Below are positions 17,886 through 27,194 of a DNA stretch of 64,000 nucleotides, piece after piece. Position numbers and translations under genes: made by a program. Numbering within the stretch: position 1 is the stretch's first letter; every line of letters starts with the position of its first letter. The notes below the pieces were generated by a model, which was not told the origin of the DNA, ran no database searches, and saw only the letters and a program-made list of their open reading frames with translations. This DNA is from Salinadaptatus halalkaliphilus (GTDB lineage: Archaea; Halobacteriota; Halobacteria; Halobacteriales; Natrialbaceae): positions 119,375 to 183,374 of the forward strand of contig NZ_RBZW01000016.1 of assembly GCF_006543045.1 (NCBI RefSeq), written 5' to 3'.

Positions 17886-18626
17886 TCAGTCGGCCGTCTC
17901 AGATTCCGCGTAGTCGGTCCGCTCGAGCGTCTCGACCGACTCCGAGGCGAGGAAACCGCCCGATTCGGCGATATCTTCGAGCGCCTCGGCACGTCGGAGA
18001 ACGATGCCAACGAAGCCGACTACGAGGATGAGTTCGACGTACATGACGCTTATCTGGCCGACGAATTCGTCGGTCAGTCCGAGCGCGTCCGCGGAGATGA
18101 GGCCGCTGCCGACCAGGCCGAGCCACCCGAGGACGACGAGGTACTTGAGTTTGTCAAATAGCAACGCTCGTTCTCGAGAGCGCGTGCCTGCGATCCGGGA
18201 AAACGGTCCGAACAGCAGGTAGATGCCGGCGGCGAGCAACACGAACGGCAACAGCGTCGCGATCGTCGAGAGGATGCCGTCGAGATACCAGCTGACGAGT
18301 GTGATCCAGACCCGACCGAGTACGATGGCGGTCAGTGCAAGCGCCAGCTGCCGACCGACGCCCGCGACGGCACAGAGCAGATAGAGTATCGGGAGCCACA
18401 TGAACGTATATCCAAGGAACCGGATCAGATCGGTGTCGGCGCCGTACTGAATATCGACGGCGACGATAAGAACGTACGTGACCGCCATCGCACCGCCGGC
18501 GAGGGTCGCGATGTAGCCGTATCGTCGCGTCGATTTCGAGAAGGATCGTGCCCAGACGAAGAAGACGGCTGTAGCGACCCCGAACGCGATGGCGGACCCG
18601 GAAAGTGCGTGTATGACGTCTACCAC
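17886..18626 (-). CDS. Sensory-rhodopsin-II-like opsin lacking the retinal lysine
   Basis: A 246-residue seven-helix membrane protein (helices about 5-26, 36-57, 67-89, 93-115, 118-140, 161-182, 187-210). From memory it aligns to Natronomonas SRII with one constant offset of 3 in helices C, F and G: Arg69 for R72, but Gly72 for the counter-ion D75, Tyr73 for W76; Trp168 for W171, but Leu171 and Gly175 for Y174 and W178; Tyr196 for Y199, Glu198 for D201, and Val202 in place of the retinal Schiff-base K205 (YVELILVVGF). Helix G has no lysine. The start is GTG at 18626, 2 nt after the transducer stop, with a strong GGAGGTGA Shine-Dalgarno. It cannot bind retinal covalently; a non-photic sensor role is inferred. 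Confidence 0.85.
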   Translation of the reverse strand: MVDVIHALSGSAIAFGVATAVFFVWARSFSKSTRRYGYIATLAGGAMAVTYVLIVAVDIQYGADTDLIRFLGYTFMWLPILYLLCAVAGVGRQLALALTAIVLGRVWITLVSWYLDGILSTIATLLPFVLLAAGIYLLFGPFSRIAGTRSRERALLFDKLKYLVVLGWLGLVGSGLISADALGLTDEFVGQISVMYVELILVVGFVGIVLRRAEALEDIAESGGFLASESVETLERTDYAESETAD

Positions 18627-18628
18627 AC

Positions 18629-20269
18629 TCAGTCACCTCCGCTTCCCGCAACTGGTGTCGCTGACGTCGCGCGGCCGTCCTCGAGTGTGAATTCGTCGAT
18701 CAGCTGTTGGAGCGCCGTCGCGCTCTCGCCCAGCGATGTCGCCGTCTGGGAGACCGAGTCGATCGTCGCGCTGGTCTCTTCGGACGCCGCCGCAGCCTGC
18801 TCGGCCTTGCCGCTGGTCTCGTCGGCCACTTCCGCGACGTCGTCGACGATGATCGACAGCTCCTGTGCGGAGTCGGCCTGATCGTCGGTCGTCCGAGCGA
18901 TCTGTTGGATGCTGCTATCGACTTGCTCCATCTCGTCGGTGATCGCCTCGAGTTGCGTCTCGAGGTCCTCGACGAGCGTCGCTGTCGACTTCATGTTCGC
19001 GTCGACGGTCTCGATTTCGTCGGCCGTCGTTCGGGTTCGCTCTCTGATCGACTCGAGAGTGCCTTCGATCTCGTCGACGGCGTCCATTGTCTCCTCGGCG
19101 AGTGACTTGATCTCGTCGGCGACGACCGCGAAGCCGCTGCCAGCCTCGCCGGCCGTGGCCGCCTCGATCGAGGCGTTGAGCGCGAGCAGATTCGTCTGAT
19201 CGGCGATGTCGTCGATCAGCGCGATGATCTCCTCGATCTGCTCGGTTTCGTGGGTGAGCGCCTCGGCGGTCTCGGCGACGGTTTCCGTGTTGTCGACCAG
19301 TTCGTCGATGTTCGAGGCCGCCTCGCCTGCAACCTCCCGGCCGTCGTCGGTCATCGTTGTCACCTGGTCGGACTGATCGGCGATCTCGTTGGTCGTCGAG
19401 GCGACCTCTTCGGTCGCCGCGGAGAGTTCGCTGATCTCGCCCGCCGCAGTATCGAGGTCGTTCGATTGGCCGGTCGCACCGTCCGCGATCCGCTGGACCG
19501 ACGTCGCGACCTCCTGGCTGGCGATGCCGATCTGCTCGCTCGAGTTCTCGAGTTCGACCGACATCGTCTCGACGGTGTCGGCGGATTCTTTGACTTCCGT
19601 GATCGTCTCGCCGATGCGGTCGAGCATCTCGTTGAACGAGGTCGCGATCGCCTCGATCGCCTCGTCGTCGACCTCCGGCTCGAGGCGCTGGGTAAGGTCA
19701 CCCTCGGCACAGTCGTCCATCACGTCCGAGAAGCGCTGGGCCTCCGCGACCAGTTGTTCGTTCTGTCGTTCGGCCTTCTTGTGGGTCGCCTGGACCCGTT
19801 CGCGTTCTTCCTCGAGTTCCTCGGCCCGCTGTTCGGCCTGGGCCTGGGCCTGCTGGGCCCGTTCCTGTTCGGTCTCGAGATCCTCGAGGGTCTCCTCTAG
19901 GGAGTCTCGCATCTCGGCGATCGAGTCGTAGAGCGTCCCGATCTCGTCGACGCGGTCGGTCTCGAGGTCGACCTCGAACTCGCCGTCGCCGATCCGTTCG
20001 GTCGATTCGCCGAGCCGGCGCAGCGAGATCGAGACGTTACCGCCGAGAACGATCCCGAGGAGGCCGAGATTCATGATGAATACGATCACGAGCCCCGAAA
20101 GTGCCGAGATTGCACGGAGTTCGGTCTCTTCGGCTGGGCCAGACGTGACGTGTTGACCGAACAGAACCGCAAACAGGAGCGTCACTCCGAGTACACACCC
20201 TAGTGCGGCAGCTATTTTTACACTATACGAACGCCGAATTCGATCCGGAACGAGTGTTTCGATCACCAT
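18629..20269 (-). CDS. HtrII-type methyl-accepting transducer
   Basis: A 546-residue chemo/phototaxis transducer. TM1 is about 18-38, a very short outer loop 39-52, TM2 53-76, then HAMP segments ([24 protein letters not shown], split across 84-106, and a second around 190-240), a long Gln/Glu coiled coil, methylation helices, and the signalling hairpin [19 protein letters not shown]. The two-TM part closely follows Natronomonas HtrII ([19 protein letters not shown]). Residues matching the HtrII receptor contacts S62, N74 and G83 are Ser55, Asn67 and Gly76. The ATG at 20269 is chosen because it has GGAGGG 5 nt upstream; the further upstream ATG at 20347 precedes the promoter. Confidence 0.92.
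   Translation of the reverse strand: MVIETLVPDRIRRSYSVKIAAALGCVLGVTLLFAVLFGQHVTSGPAEETELRAISALSGLVIVFIMNLGLLGIVLGGNVSISLRRLGESTERIGDGEFEVDLETDRVDEIGTLYDSIAEMRDSLEETLEDLETEQERAQQAQAQAEQRAEELEEERERVQATHKKAERQNEQLVAEAQRFSDVMDDCAEGDLTQRLEPEVDDEAIEAIATSFNEMLDRIGETITEVKESADTVETMSVELENSSEQIGIASQEVATSVQRIADGATGQSNDLDTAAGEISELSAATEEVASTTNEIADQSDQVTTMTDDGREVAGEAASNIDELVDNTETVAETAEALTHETEQIEEIIALIDDIADQTNLLALNASIEAATAGEAGSGFAVVADEIKSLAEETMDAVDEIEGTLESIRERTRTTADEIETVDANMKSTATLVEDLETQLEAITDEMEQVDSSIQQIARTTDDQADSAQELSIIVDDVAEVADETSGKAEQAAAASEETSATIDSVSQTATSLGESATALQQLIDEFTLEDGRATSATPVAGSGGD
18633..18640 (-). promoter_or_regulatory. Shine-Dalgarno GGAGGTGA for the opsin-like gene
   Basis: Reads GGAGGTGA on the minus strand, inside the last codons of the transducer gene and 6 nt before the GTG start of the opsin-like gene. 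It is a near-perfect anti-16S match, uncommon in haloarchaea, and fixes the start codon; it implies that the two proteins are made together. Confidence 0.8.
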
Positions 20270-20274
20270 CGTAT

Positions 20275-20330
20275 CCCTCCGCGAACGATCCTCTCTACTG
20301 TCGGGGGAGAAGATCGGTTCTACTATACAA
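20275..20330 (-). promoter_or_regulatory. Promoter and ribosome-binding site of the transducer-opsin operon
   Basis: On the minus strand, TTGTATAGTA (20321-20330) is the TATA box, predicting a start near 20299 and a leader of about 30 nt that ends in GGAGGG (20275-20280) before the ATG at 20269. A leader with a Shine-Dalgarno contrasts with the leaderless genes around it. Confidence 0.6.
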
Positions 20331-20434
20331 CTAGCAGAGTCGTTCATAATTGTTATCGCCGACTACTCACGGATCGGTGGTATTTCGGTCCGAACCCGAC
20401 GGTCTTTTGACGGTCTCGACACAACGAGTGGCCA

Positions 20435-21253
20435 ATGGCTGCAGTCACACTCGGACCCGAAGGAACCTACTCCCATCGAGCGGCGAGTGCGATCGCCGAC
20501 GGCGACGAGATCGCGTTCCGACAGTCGGTCACCTCGATCGTCGACGCCGTCGCCAGCCGCGAGTACGACCGTGGCGTCATCCCGATCGAAAACAGCATCG
20601 AGGGCTCCGTGACGGAGAGTCTCGATGCGCTTTCGGAGTACAACGTCAGCGTCGTTCGCGAGATTGTCACGCCGATCCGACACGCCCTCCTCGCACAGGG
20701 CGACGGCTTCGACACGATCGCGAGTCACTCTCAGGCATTGGCCCAGTGTCGCACCTATCTCGAGAGTGAGTATCCCTCGGCGACGCTCGAGGCCGTCGCT
20801 AGCACGGCCCAGGGCGTCGAGTTCGCCCGCGAGGACGCTTCGGTCGCCGGCATCGGCCATCCGGCCAACGCGGATCAGAACAACGGACTCGAGGTCTTAG
20901 CCGAAGATATTCAGGACCAGGACTCGAACGCGACCCGATTCTTCGCTATCGCCCCCACCGACGATCGGTCGACGGGCGGCGGCAAGACTTCGCTGGTCGT
21001 CTACCCCAACGCGAACTATCCCGGGCTCTTGCTCGAACTCCTCGAGCCCTTTGCGGAACGCGATATCAACCTGACCCGCGTCGAATCTCGCCCCAGTGGC
21101 GAACGGTTAGGTGACTACGTCTTCCACGTCGACATCGAGGCCGGCCTCTACGAATCGCGGACCGAAGACGCACTCGAGGATGTCGAATCGCTGGCCGAAA
21201 ATGGTTGGGTGAAGCGGCTGGGCTCGTACGACACCGAACACGTCGTCGAGTAG
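20435..21253 (+). CDS. pheA: Prephenate dehydratase
   Basis: Converts prephenate to phenylpyruvate in phenylalanine synthesis. The 272-residue monofunctional enzyme has the catalytic domain with LGPEGTYSHRAA at the start, GVIPIENSIEGSV, and the active-site NATRFFAI, and a C-terminal ACT domain (about 185-265) with the phenylalanine-binding ESRPSGERLGDYVFHVD. No chorismate mutase domain is fused. It is transcribed away from the transducer operon. Confidence 0.95.
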   Translation: MAAVTLGPEGTYSHRAASAIADGDEIAFRQSVTSIVDAVASREYDRGVIPIENSIEGSVTESLDALSEYNVSVVREIVTPIRHALLAQGDGFDTIASHSQALAQCRTYLESEYPSATLEAVASTAQGVEFAREDASVAGIGHPANADQNNGLEVLAEDIQDQDSNATRFFAIAPTDDRSTGGGKTSLVVYPNANYPGLLLELLEPFAERDINLTRVESRPSGERLGDYVFHVDIEAGLYESRTEDALEDVESLAENGWVKRLGSYDTEHVVE

Positions 21254-21352
21254 CGCACACACCGAATCGGACACGGCGTCGAGTAGTGCAGACGCCCAAC
21301 CGGGAGCACGCGCACCGAAACCCGTTTCCCGTCGGTACCAGTACGAGGAGAC

Positions 21353-21814
21353 ATGCCACTCGAGTCAGGTGCGGATGCGCCGACGGTGACGGCACCGACC
21401 CAGGATGACGAGGACGTGACGCTTTCGTTCGACGAACCGACGGTCGTCTACTTCTACCCGAAAGACGACACGCCGGGCTGTACGGTCGAAGCGAACCAGT
21501 TCCAGCGCGAACTCGAGAGCTATCGCGACGCCGGCGTCGACGTCTACGGCGTCTCGGTCGACGACGTCGACTCCCACGCGGACTTTTGCGAGCAGGAAGG
21601 CCTCGAGTTCGACCTGCTCGCCGATTCCGACGGGGAGATCGCCGACGCGTTCGACGTCAACCGCCTCGAGAACAGCGCCGTCACGGCACGAACGACGTTC
21701 GTCCTCGCCGAGGGCGAGGTCCAGGCCGTCTACGAGAACGTCGACCCCGATGGCCACGCCCGTGATGTCCTCTTCGACGCTCTCGAGGACGAACTCGTCG
21801 AGCTGCCGGAGTGA
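21353..21814 (+). CDS. bcp: Thioredoxin-dependent peroxiredoxin (Bcp/PrxQ type)
   Basis: Reduces hydrogen and organic peroxides. The 153-residue protein has the thioredoxin fold with the peroxidatic cysteine in YPKDDTPGCTVEANQF (Cys43) and a catalytic Arg in NSAVTARTTFVL. A second cysteine (DFCEQEG) lies at about 82 and could act as resolving cysteine. Stand-alone gene, 99 bp after pheA. Confidence 0.93.
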   Translation: MPLESGADAPTVTAPTQDDEDVTLSFDEPTVVYFYPKDDTPGCTVEANQFQRELESYRDAGVDVYGVSVDDVDSHADFCEQEGLEFDLLADSDGEIADAFDVNRLENSAVTARTTFVLAEGEVQAVYENVDPDGHARDVLFDALEDELVELPE

Positions 21815-21935
21815 CTGGTGACCAGTAGCCGACTCACTGAGAGAGGTGTCCAACACAGCAACCGACGCGACGATCCGCTGTTCTGACCTTCGCGGGCGGG
21901 CAGAATTTATCCCGCTCGGGACCCTACGTGGGTCC

Positions 21936-22355
21936 ATGCGAAACAATCCGTTCGACGATCTCGAGACGATGCTCGATCGCATCAGCCGGCAGGTCGAAGA
22001 GGGTATGACCGGTGGCGGACTCCAGGTCCCGGGCTCGGTCCCCGTCGACGTGGTCAACACCGGCGAGGAGTACGTCGTCACCGCAGATTTGCCGGGCTAT
22101 GAAACCGAGGATATCGAACTGACGCTCTCGGAAGGGACCCTGCGTCTCGAGGCCAGTCGGGAGGACGAACTCGAGTTCACCGAGGGCGAGTACCTGCGTC
22201 GCGAGCGCACTCGGAAGACGGCGAGTCGTCAGATTCGACTCCCCGAACCCGTCGAGGAAGACGAGATCTCCGCGGGGTACGACAACGGCGTGTTGACGGT
22301 TCGGCTGCCGACGATCGGCGAGGACGACAGCTCGAAATCGATCGACATCGAGTGA
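21936..22355 (+). CDS. hsp20: Small heat-shock protein (Hsp20)
   Basis: ATP-independent chaperone of 139 residues. The alpha-crystallin domain spans about 30-125 (VPVDVVNTGEEYVVTADLPG at its start, GVLTVRLP at its end), with an N-terminal amphipathic segment NPFDDLETMLDRISRQVEEG and a short acidic C-terminal tail. The ATG at 21936 (MRNNPFDD) is chosen because a TATA-like GAATTTAT (about 21903-21910) is about 30 nt upstream; the frame is open to 21846 but begins before the TATA. Confidence 0.92.
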   Translation: MRNNPFDDLETMLDRISRQVEEGMTGGGLQVPGSVPVDVVNTGEEYVVTADLPGYETEDIELTLSEGTLRLEASREDELEFTEGEYLRRERTRKTASRQIRLPEPVEEDEISAGYDNGVLTVRLPTIGEDDSSKSIDIE

Positions 22356-22463
22356 CGCCGATCGGACGACCGTCGATCCAGCCGTCGAGGACTGCGCGGA
22401 AACCACGACTCGAGAGTTCTCTATGGAAAGCTATAGGACGCCGTCCCGTCGAAGTGTACACAA

Positions 22464-25151
22464 ATGAGTGACGCGGGATACGACCACGCGGCGGTCGAAC
22501 GACGCTGGCAGGAGGCGTGGGACGACGCAGACGCCTACCGGACGCCCGACGATGTCGAGGACCCGACCTACGTCCTCGGGATGTACCCCTATCCGTCGGG
22601 CAAACTACACATGGGCCACGTCCGAAACTACACGATCACGGACGCCTACGCCCGTTATCGCCGGATGACCGGCGACGAGGTCCTCCATCCGATGGGGTGG
22701 GACGCCTTCGGTCTCCCCGCCGAGAACGCGGCCAAGGAACGCGATACCAACCCGCGGGACTGGACGTTCGACTGCATCGACACGATGCGCGGCCAGATGG
22801 AGTCGATGGGCTTTGGCTACGACTGGGACCGCGAAATCGCCACCTGCACGCCCGAGTACTACCAGTGGAACCAGTGGCTTTTCTCGCGGTTTCACGACGA
22901 AGACCTGGTCGAACGTCGTGACGCCGATGTCAACTGGTGTCCCGAGTGCGAAACCGTCCTCGCCGACGAACAGGTCGAGGGCGGAGAGAGCCCGGAGGGG
23001 TCTCAGGGAGGCGGCGAAGCCGCCGAACTCTGCTGGCGCTGTGACACTCCCGTCGAACAGCGCGAACTCGAGCAGTGGTTCCTCAAAATCACCGAGTACG
23101 CAGACGAACTCCTCGAGGATATCGACGACTTGGAGGGGTGGCCAAACTCGGTGCGTCAGATGCAACGCAACTGGATCGGGCGGCAGTACGGCGCTGAAGT
23201 GGACTTCGAAATCGAGGACCACGGCCCAGTTACCGCCTTTACGACCCGCCTCGATACCATCTACGGCGCGACCTTCTTCGCACTTGCGCCGGATCACCCG
23301 ATCAGCGAAGAACTCGCCGAGGAAGACGAAGGGGTCCGCCACTTCATCGAGGAGGAGGCCGACCCCGACGGCGACGAACCCAACGGCGTCGAGACGAATC
23401 TGACCGCGACTAACCCCGCCACCGGAGAGGAGATTCCGGTCTACGTCGCCGACTTCGTCCTCTCGGATGTCGGGACCGGCGCGCTGATGGCCGTTCCCGG
23501 CCACGACGAGCGCGACCACGCCTTCGCCCAGAAGATGGGCGAAGAGATCGTTCCCGTCGTCGCGCCCGAACCCGAAGAAGTCGAGGAGACGGAGGCACCG
23601 GACGTCAGCGAGGAAGCGTTCACCGACGACGGCGTCCTCGTCAACTCCGGCGAGTACGCCGGCCTCGAGAGCGAGACAGCCCGCGAGCAACTCATCGAAG
23701 ACATCGACAGCGCCGAACACACGGCTCAGTACCAGCTTCGCGACTGGGGGATCTCCCGCCAGCGCTACTGGGGAACGCCGATCCCGGTCGTCCACTGTCA
23801 CGACGGCTGTGGCTCGGTCGTCGTCCCCGACGAGGAGCTGCCCGTCGAGTTACCGGCGTTCATCAACACGACCGGCAATCCGCTGGACGCCGCCGAGGAG
23901 TGGAAGCGGACGACCTGTCCCGAGTGTGGCGGCGAGGCCACCCGCGAGACCGACACGATGGACACCTTCGTCGACTCCTCGTGGTACTTCCTGCGATACG
24001 TCTCGCCCGACCTCGCAGACGCCCCGTTCGACCTGGAGCAGACGAACGACTGGATGCCCGTCGATCAGTACGTCGGCGGCATCGAACACGCCGTGATGCA
24101 CTTGCTGTACTCGCGGTTTTTCACCAAGGTGTTGGCCGACCACGAGGGCCTCGACCACCGCGAGCCCTTCACGAACCTGCTCGCACAGGGGATGGTCCAG
24201 CTCGAGGGCGAGAAGATGTCGAAATCGAAGGGCAACGTCGTCTCGCCCCAGCGGATCGTCGAGGAGTACGGCGCCGACACCGCGCGGCTGTTCATGATGC
24301 AGGCCGCCCAGCCCGAGCGCGACTTCGACTGGAGCGAAGAAGGGGTTCGCTCGACGAACGCCTTCCTGACGCGGCTGAAGGAGATGGTCGAGGACTTCAG
24401 CGCGGACGAGCCAGACGGCGAGGAAGACGCCATCGCCCGCTACGTCGCCGCCGAGATCGACGCGACGATCGCCATCGCCGGCTCGGAGTACGACGATCTG
24501 ACGTTCAATCGCGCACTCCGGGAAACCCAGGATCTGACGCGGACGCTCCGACAATACGCCGCGTACACCGAGCCCCACGCCGACACCTACGAACGAGGTC
24601 TTTCGGCGGTCGTGCGACTGCTCGCACCCGTCGCCCCCCACATCGCCGAAGAGCTGTACGACGAACTCGGTCACGACGGCCTCGTCGTCGACGCACCCTG
24701 GCCCAGCGCCGAGATCGATCACGAGCACGTCCGCAAGCGCCGCCAGCTCGTCGCAAACACCCGCGAGGACGTCCGCGACATCGTCGACGTCGCCGGCATC
24801 GAGGACCCACAGGCCATCGACGTTGTCGTCGCCCCCGACTGGAAGTACGACGCCCTCGAGATCGCTATCGAGAGCGACGCCGACAACCTGATCGGCGAAC
24901 TCATGCAGGAGTCACACATCCGCGAGCAGGGCGACGCCGCCGCTGACTACGGCCAGGATCTGCAGGCCGAGCGCGAAGCCCTCTCGAGGACGCTCGAGCC
25001 CGACGCAGAACACGACGCCCTCGAGTCTGCGGCGTGGCTGCTCGAGCGCGAGTTCGACGCCGCCGTCTCGGTCCGCAGTGCGGACGAGGTCGACGAGAGC
25101 GTGCTGAAAAACGCCGCACCCGGTCGGCCGGCGATCGAGATCGAGGACTGA
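22464..25151 (+). CDS. leuS: Leucine--tRNA ligase (bacterial type)
   Basis: Class I synthetase of 895 residues. The HIGH box is LHMGHVRNYT (His49-His52) and the KMSKS loop GEKMSKSKG has Lys584. The large CP1 editing domain (about 225-420) contains LTATNPATGEEIPVYVADFV and ALMAVPGHDERD. Zinc-type cysteines occur in NWCPECETVLADEQV and CWRCDTPVEQR, separated by a Gly/Glu-rich insert of about 14 residues (GGESPEGSQGGGEA). Architecture and motifs are those of bacterial LeuRS, which haloarchaea are known to carry instead of the usual archaeal type. Confidence 0.97.
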   Translation: MSDAGYDHAAVERRWQEAWDDADAYRTPDDVEDPTYVLGMYPYPSGKLHMGHVRNYTITDAYARYRRMTGDEVLHPMGWDAFGLPAENAAKERDTNPRDWTFDCIDTMRGQMESMGFGYDWDREIATCTPEYYQWNQWLFSRFHDEDLVERRDADVNWCPECETVLADEQVEGGESPEGSQGGGEAAELCWRCDTPVEQRELEQWFLKITEYADELLEDIDDLEGWPNSVRQMQRNWIGRQYGAEVDFEIEDHGPVTAFTTRLDTIYGATFFALAPDHPISEELAEEDEGVRHFIEEEADPDGDEPNGVETNLTATNPATGEEIPVYVADFVLSDVGTGALMAVPGHDERDHAFAQKMGEEIVPVVAPEPEEVEETEAPDVSEEAFTDDGVLVNSGEYAGLESETAREQLIEDIDSAEHTAQYQLRDWGISRQRYWGTPIPVVHCHDGCGSVVVPDEELPVELPAFINTTGNPLDAAEEWKRTTCPECGGEATRETDTMDTFVDSSWYFLRYVSPDLADAPFDLEQTNDWMPVDQYVGGIEHAVMHLLYSRFFTKVLADHEGLDHREPFTNLLAQGMVQLEGEKMSKSKGNVVSPQRIVEEYGADTARLFMMQAAQPERDFDWSEEGVRSTNAFLTRLKEMVEDFSADEPDGEEDAIARYVAAEIDATIAIAGSEYDDLTFNRALRETQDLTRTLRQYAAYTEPHADTYERGLSAVVRLLAPVAPHIAEELYDELGHDGLVVDAPWPSAEIDHEHVRKRRQLVANTREDVRDIVDVAGIEDPQAIDVVVAPDWKYDALEIAIESDADNLIGELMQESHIREQGDAAADYGQDLQAEREALSRTLEPDAEHDALESAAWLLEREFDAAVSVRSADEVDESVLKNAAPGRPAIEIED

Positions 25152-25194
25152 TCGCCGCAGTCGTTTTGTAGCGAGTCGTCGAACCATCGAGGCG

Positions 25195-25662
25195 ATGCCG
25201 ACGATACGGGGCTTCCGCGGGCGCAAGGATGTCTGAGCGATCGTTCAGGCACACGGACGAGCGTGGCGTGTCGCCTCCGACGGGATACTCCCGGCAGATG
25301 TCCTGCACGACGGACCGTCGATCCCTCCGACGGTGACGTGGACCGCTGGCTCGAGGAACTCCGTGCGGACGCCGAGGGCGTGCTCGTCGCTCTCGAGAAC
25401 GGTTCGGTTCGTGGCTTCGCCGATTTTCGGTGGGAAGACACACCGACGAAAGCGTTCGTCGATCCGGACGAGGCAGAACTCAAAGCCATCTACGTCGATC
25501 CCGATTCGTGGGGCCAGGGGCTCGGCACCGCGCTGCTCGAGGCCGGCCTCGAGAGACTGCCCGACGAGATCGAGCGGCTCCGACTCGAGGTGCTTGCCGA
25601 CAACGACATCGGCACACGGTTCTACTCCGGTCGCGGTGTACACGCTCGAGGTCGACGGCTAA
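25195..25662 (+). pseudogene. Decayed GNAT N-acetyltransferase
   Basis: Reading on from ATG 25195 gives MPTIRGFRGRKDV, then an in-frame TGA at 25234-25236, then a GNAT-like AIVQAHGRAWRVASDGILPA in the same frame. The core (VDRWLEELRADAEGVLVALE, AELKAIYVDPDSWGQGLG with the acetyl-CoA loop, LRLEVLADNDIGTRFYS) continues in a different frame from about 25310, and the terminal VYTLEVDG is back in the first frame after an apparent loss of the segment that should follow FYS. One stop and two frame changes in a 470-bp gene indicate a pseudogene. Confidence 0.65.
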
Positions 25663-26110
25663 TCGACGCTCTCCGGGCCGGGTTCATCCTGTTCGGGCTC
25701 GAATCGGTACTCGCCGTCGAAGGTCATCCCCGTACAATTGGGGAAATCGTCGGCTTGCGGACAGCCCTCGCAGTCGTCGGTCGCCGTCAGTCCCTTGTGG
25801 ACTACGTAGGGGACCAACAGTCCGACGAACAGCGCCGCCGTCAGGAGCCGGTCGCCGGGCCGAAAGAGGATCGGAAAGGCGAGGTGGGCCAGTCCGACCG
25901 CGAGCAGGGCTTTGCTCCAGATTCGCGTGCGTCTGGCTCGAGTGCCCGGTACGAGTTCCCGGCGAGCATCGGCGCTGCGAGGGCGAACGCCACGAGGTGG
26001 AATCCCGTCGTCGAGAGCCCAAACAGGGCGTGTTCGGGCCAGAGTAGGCGGGTGATCACGAGCGTCAACAGCGACAGGAACGCGACCGGATAGACGACGA
26101 AACAGCCCAT
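25659..26110 (-). pseudogene. Frameshifted small membrane protein
   Basis: The N-terminal half (MGCFVVYPVAFLSLLTLVIT, then helices to NSYRALEPDA) is in one frame and the C-terminal half (TRIWSKALLAVGLAHLAFPI ... DDCEGCPQADDFPNCTGM) in another, with the change near 25930. Translated upstream, the first frame also reads HHTIELYDHRLC just before the Met, as if the true start had been lost behind a stop. Joined, it would be a four-helix protein with CMGC and a C-terminal Cys cluster. It converges on, and overlaps by four bases, the decayed acetyltransferase. Confidence 0.55.
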
Positions 26111-26287
26111 ACACAGTCGGTGATCGTACAGTTCGATCGTGTGGTGTCCGTAGTACTGACGATATCAATCATTATAAATATGGGTCATGAGAACAATTAA
26201 CAATACTGCACCATCTCCTGATGGGTGGATAGTTCGACCATGACCGTAGGCCGGTTCGACCCGACGACACGGGTACAAGTCTCCGTC

Positions 26288-27175
26288 TCAGGGTCGTCGT
26301 ACGTCCGTCGGCGATTCGCCGAAGACGTCGCTGTGACAGAGCGTGGCGAGTCGTTCGACTGCGCCGACGAGCCGCGGCGTCCATCGGGTCAGGTACGCGC
26401 CGCCGTCGAGCACGAAGACCCGATCCTCACGAACGGCCGTCACGTCGTCCCAGCCGGGCCGATCGGCGAGTTCGTGAAACTGGTCGCAGGTTCGGTCGGC
26501 GTCGAATCCACAGGGTGCGACGACGACCACCTCGGGATCGTACTCGAGAAACGCTTCCCACTCGAGGGGTTCGGACGGCTGGCCGACGTCACCGAGTCCG
26601 TACTCGCCGCCTGCAGCGGTGACGACGTCGGGAACCCAGTAGCCCGCCGGTCGAACCGGATCCATCCACTCGAGGACCGCCGTCCGCGGTCGTGGATGCT
26701 CGGGAACACGCGTTTCGACGGCGGCAATCCGGTCGCGCAACTCTTCGATCAGCGACGCCGCTCGATCCTCGGTACCGGTCGCCGCGCCGACCTCGCGAAC
26801 GCACTCGAGGACGTCCTCGAGTTGCTCGGCCTGGAGTGCGAGGACATCCGGATCGGCCTCGAGCTCCGCGAGCGTCTCGCCGACGAGGACGTCGTCGACC
26901 GCACAGACGCCACAGACGCCCTGCGTGACGATCAGGTCGGGATCGACGGCGTCGATTCGCTCGGGATTCATCCGATAGAGGTGGCCGTCGCTGGTCGCCG
27001 CCTGGACCTGGTCGTGACGGTCGGCGCTGGCGCGTGCGTCGACCTTCGAGACATCGATCTCGGGGAGCTCGATCGCTTCGGGTGGATAATCGCAGGCGTG
27101 TGAGACCGCGACCGGCTCGACGCCGAGGGCGTACAGAATCTCGGTCGAAGACGGCGACGTGGAGATGACGTTCAT
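26288..27175 (-). CDS. Cobalamin-binding protein (BtuF-like, cytoplasmic)
   Basis: A 295-residue class III substrate-binding-protein fold: MNVISTSPSSTEILYALG at the start, a DLIVTQGVCGVCAVDD segment, the backbone helix about 110-145 and a second lobe with VLEWMDPVRPAGYWVPDVV and EYDPEVVVVAPCGF. It lacks a signal peptide, unlike its upstream neighbour, so it probably works inside the cell or was recruited for a different corrinoid step. It starts 19 bp after the stop of the surface BtuF and is probably co-transcribed with it. Confidence 0.78.
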   Translation of the reverse strand: MNVISTSPSSTEILYALGVEPVAVSHACDYPPEAIELPEIDVSKVDARASADRHDQVQAATSDGHLYRMNPERIDAVDPDLIVTQGVCGVCAVDDVLVGETLAELEADPDVLALQAEQLEDVLECVREVGAATGTEDRAASLIEELRDRIAAVETRVPEHPRPRTAVLEWMDPVRPAGYWVPDVVTAAGGEYGLGDVGQPSEPLEWEAFLEYDPEVVVVAPCGFDADRTCDQFHELADRPGWDDVTAVREDRVFVLDGGAYLTRWTPRLVGAVERLATLCHSDVFGESPTDVRRP

Positions 27176-27194
27176 CGATATATGTGACTTGTTC

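Noticed and set aside
20270..20347. Longer N-terminus for the HtrII-type transducer
   Set aside because: The upstream ATG lies before the TATA box, and GGAGGG directly precedes the ATG at 20269, which also matches the HtrII N-terminus.
25663..26168. Intact 169-residue minus-strand protein
   Set aside because: Its N-terminal half is Arg/Pro-rich nonsense while a neighbouring frame encodes the hydrophobic N-terminus; better explained by a frameshift.
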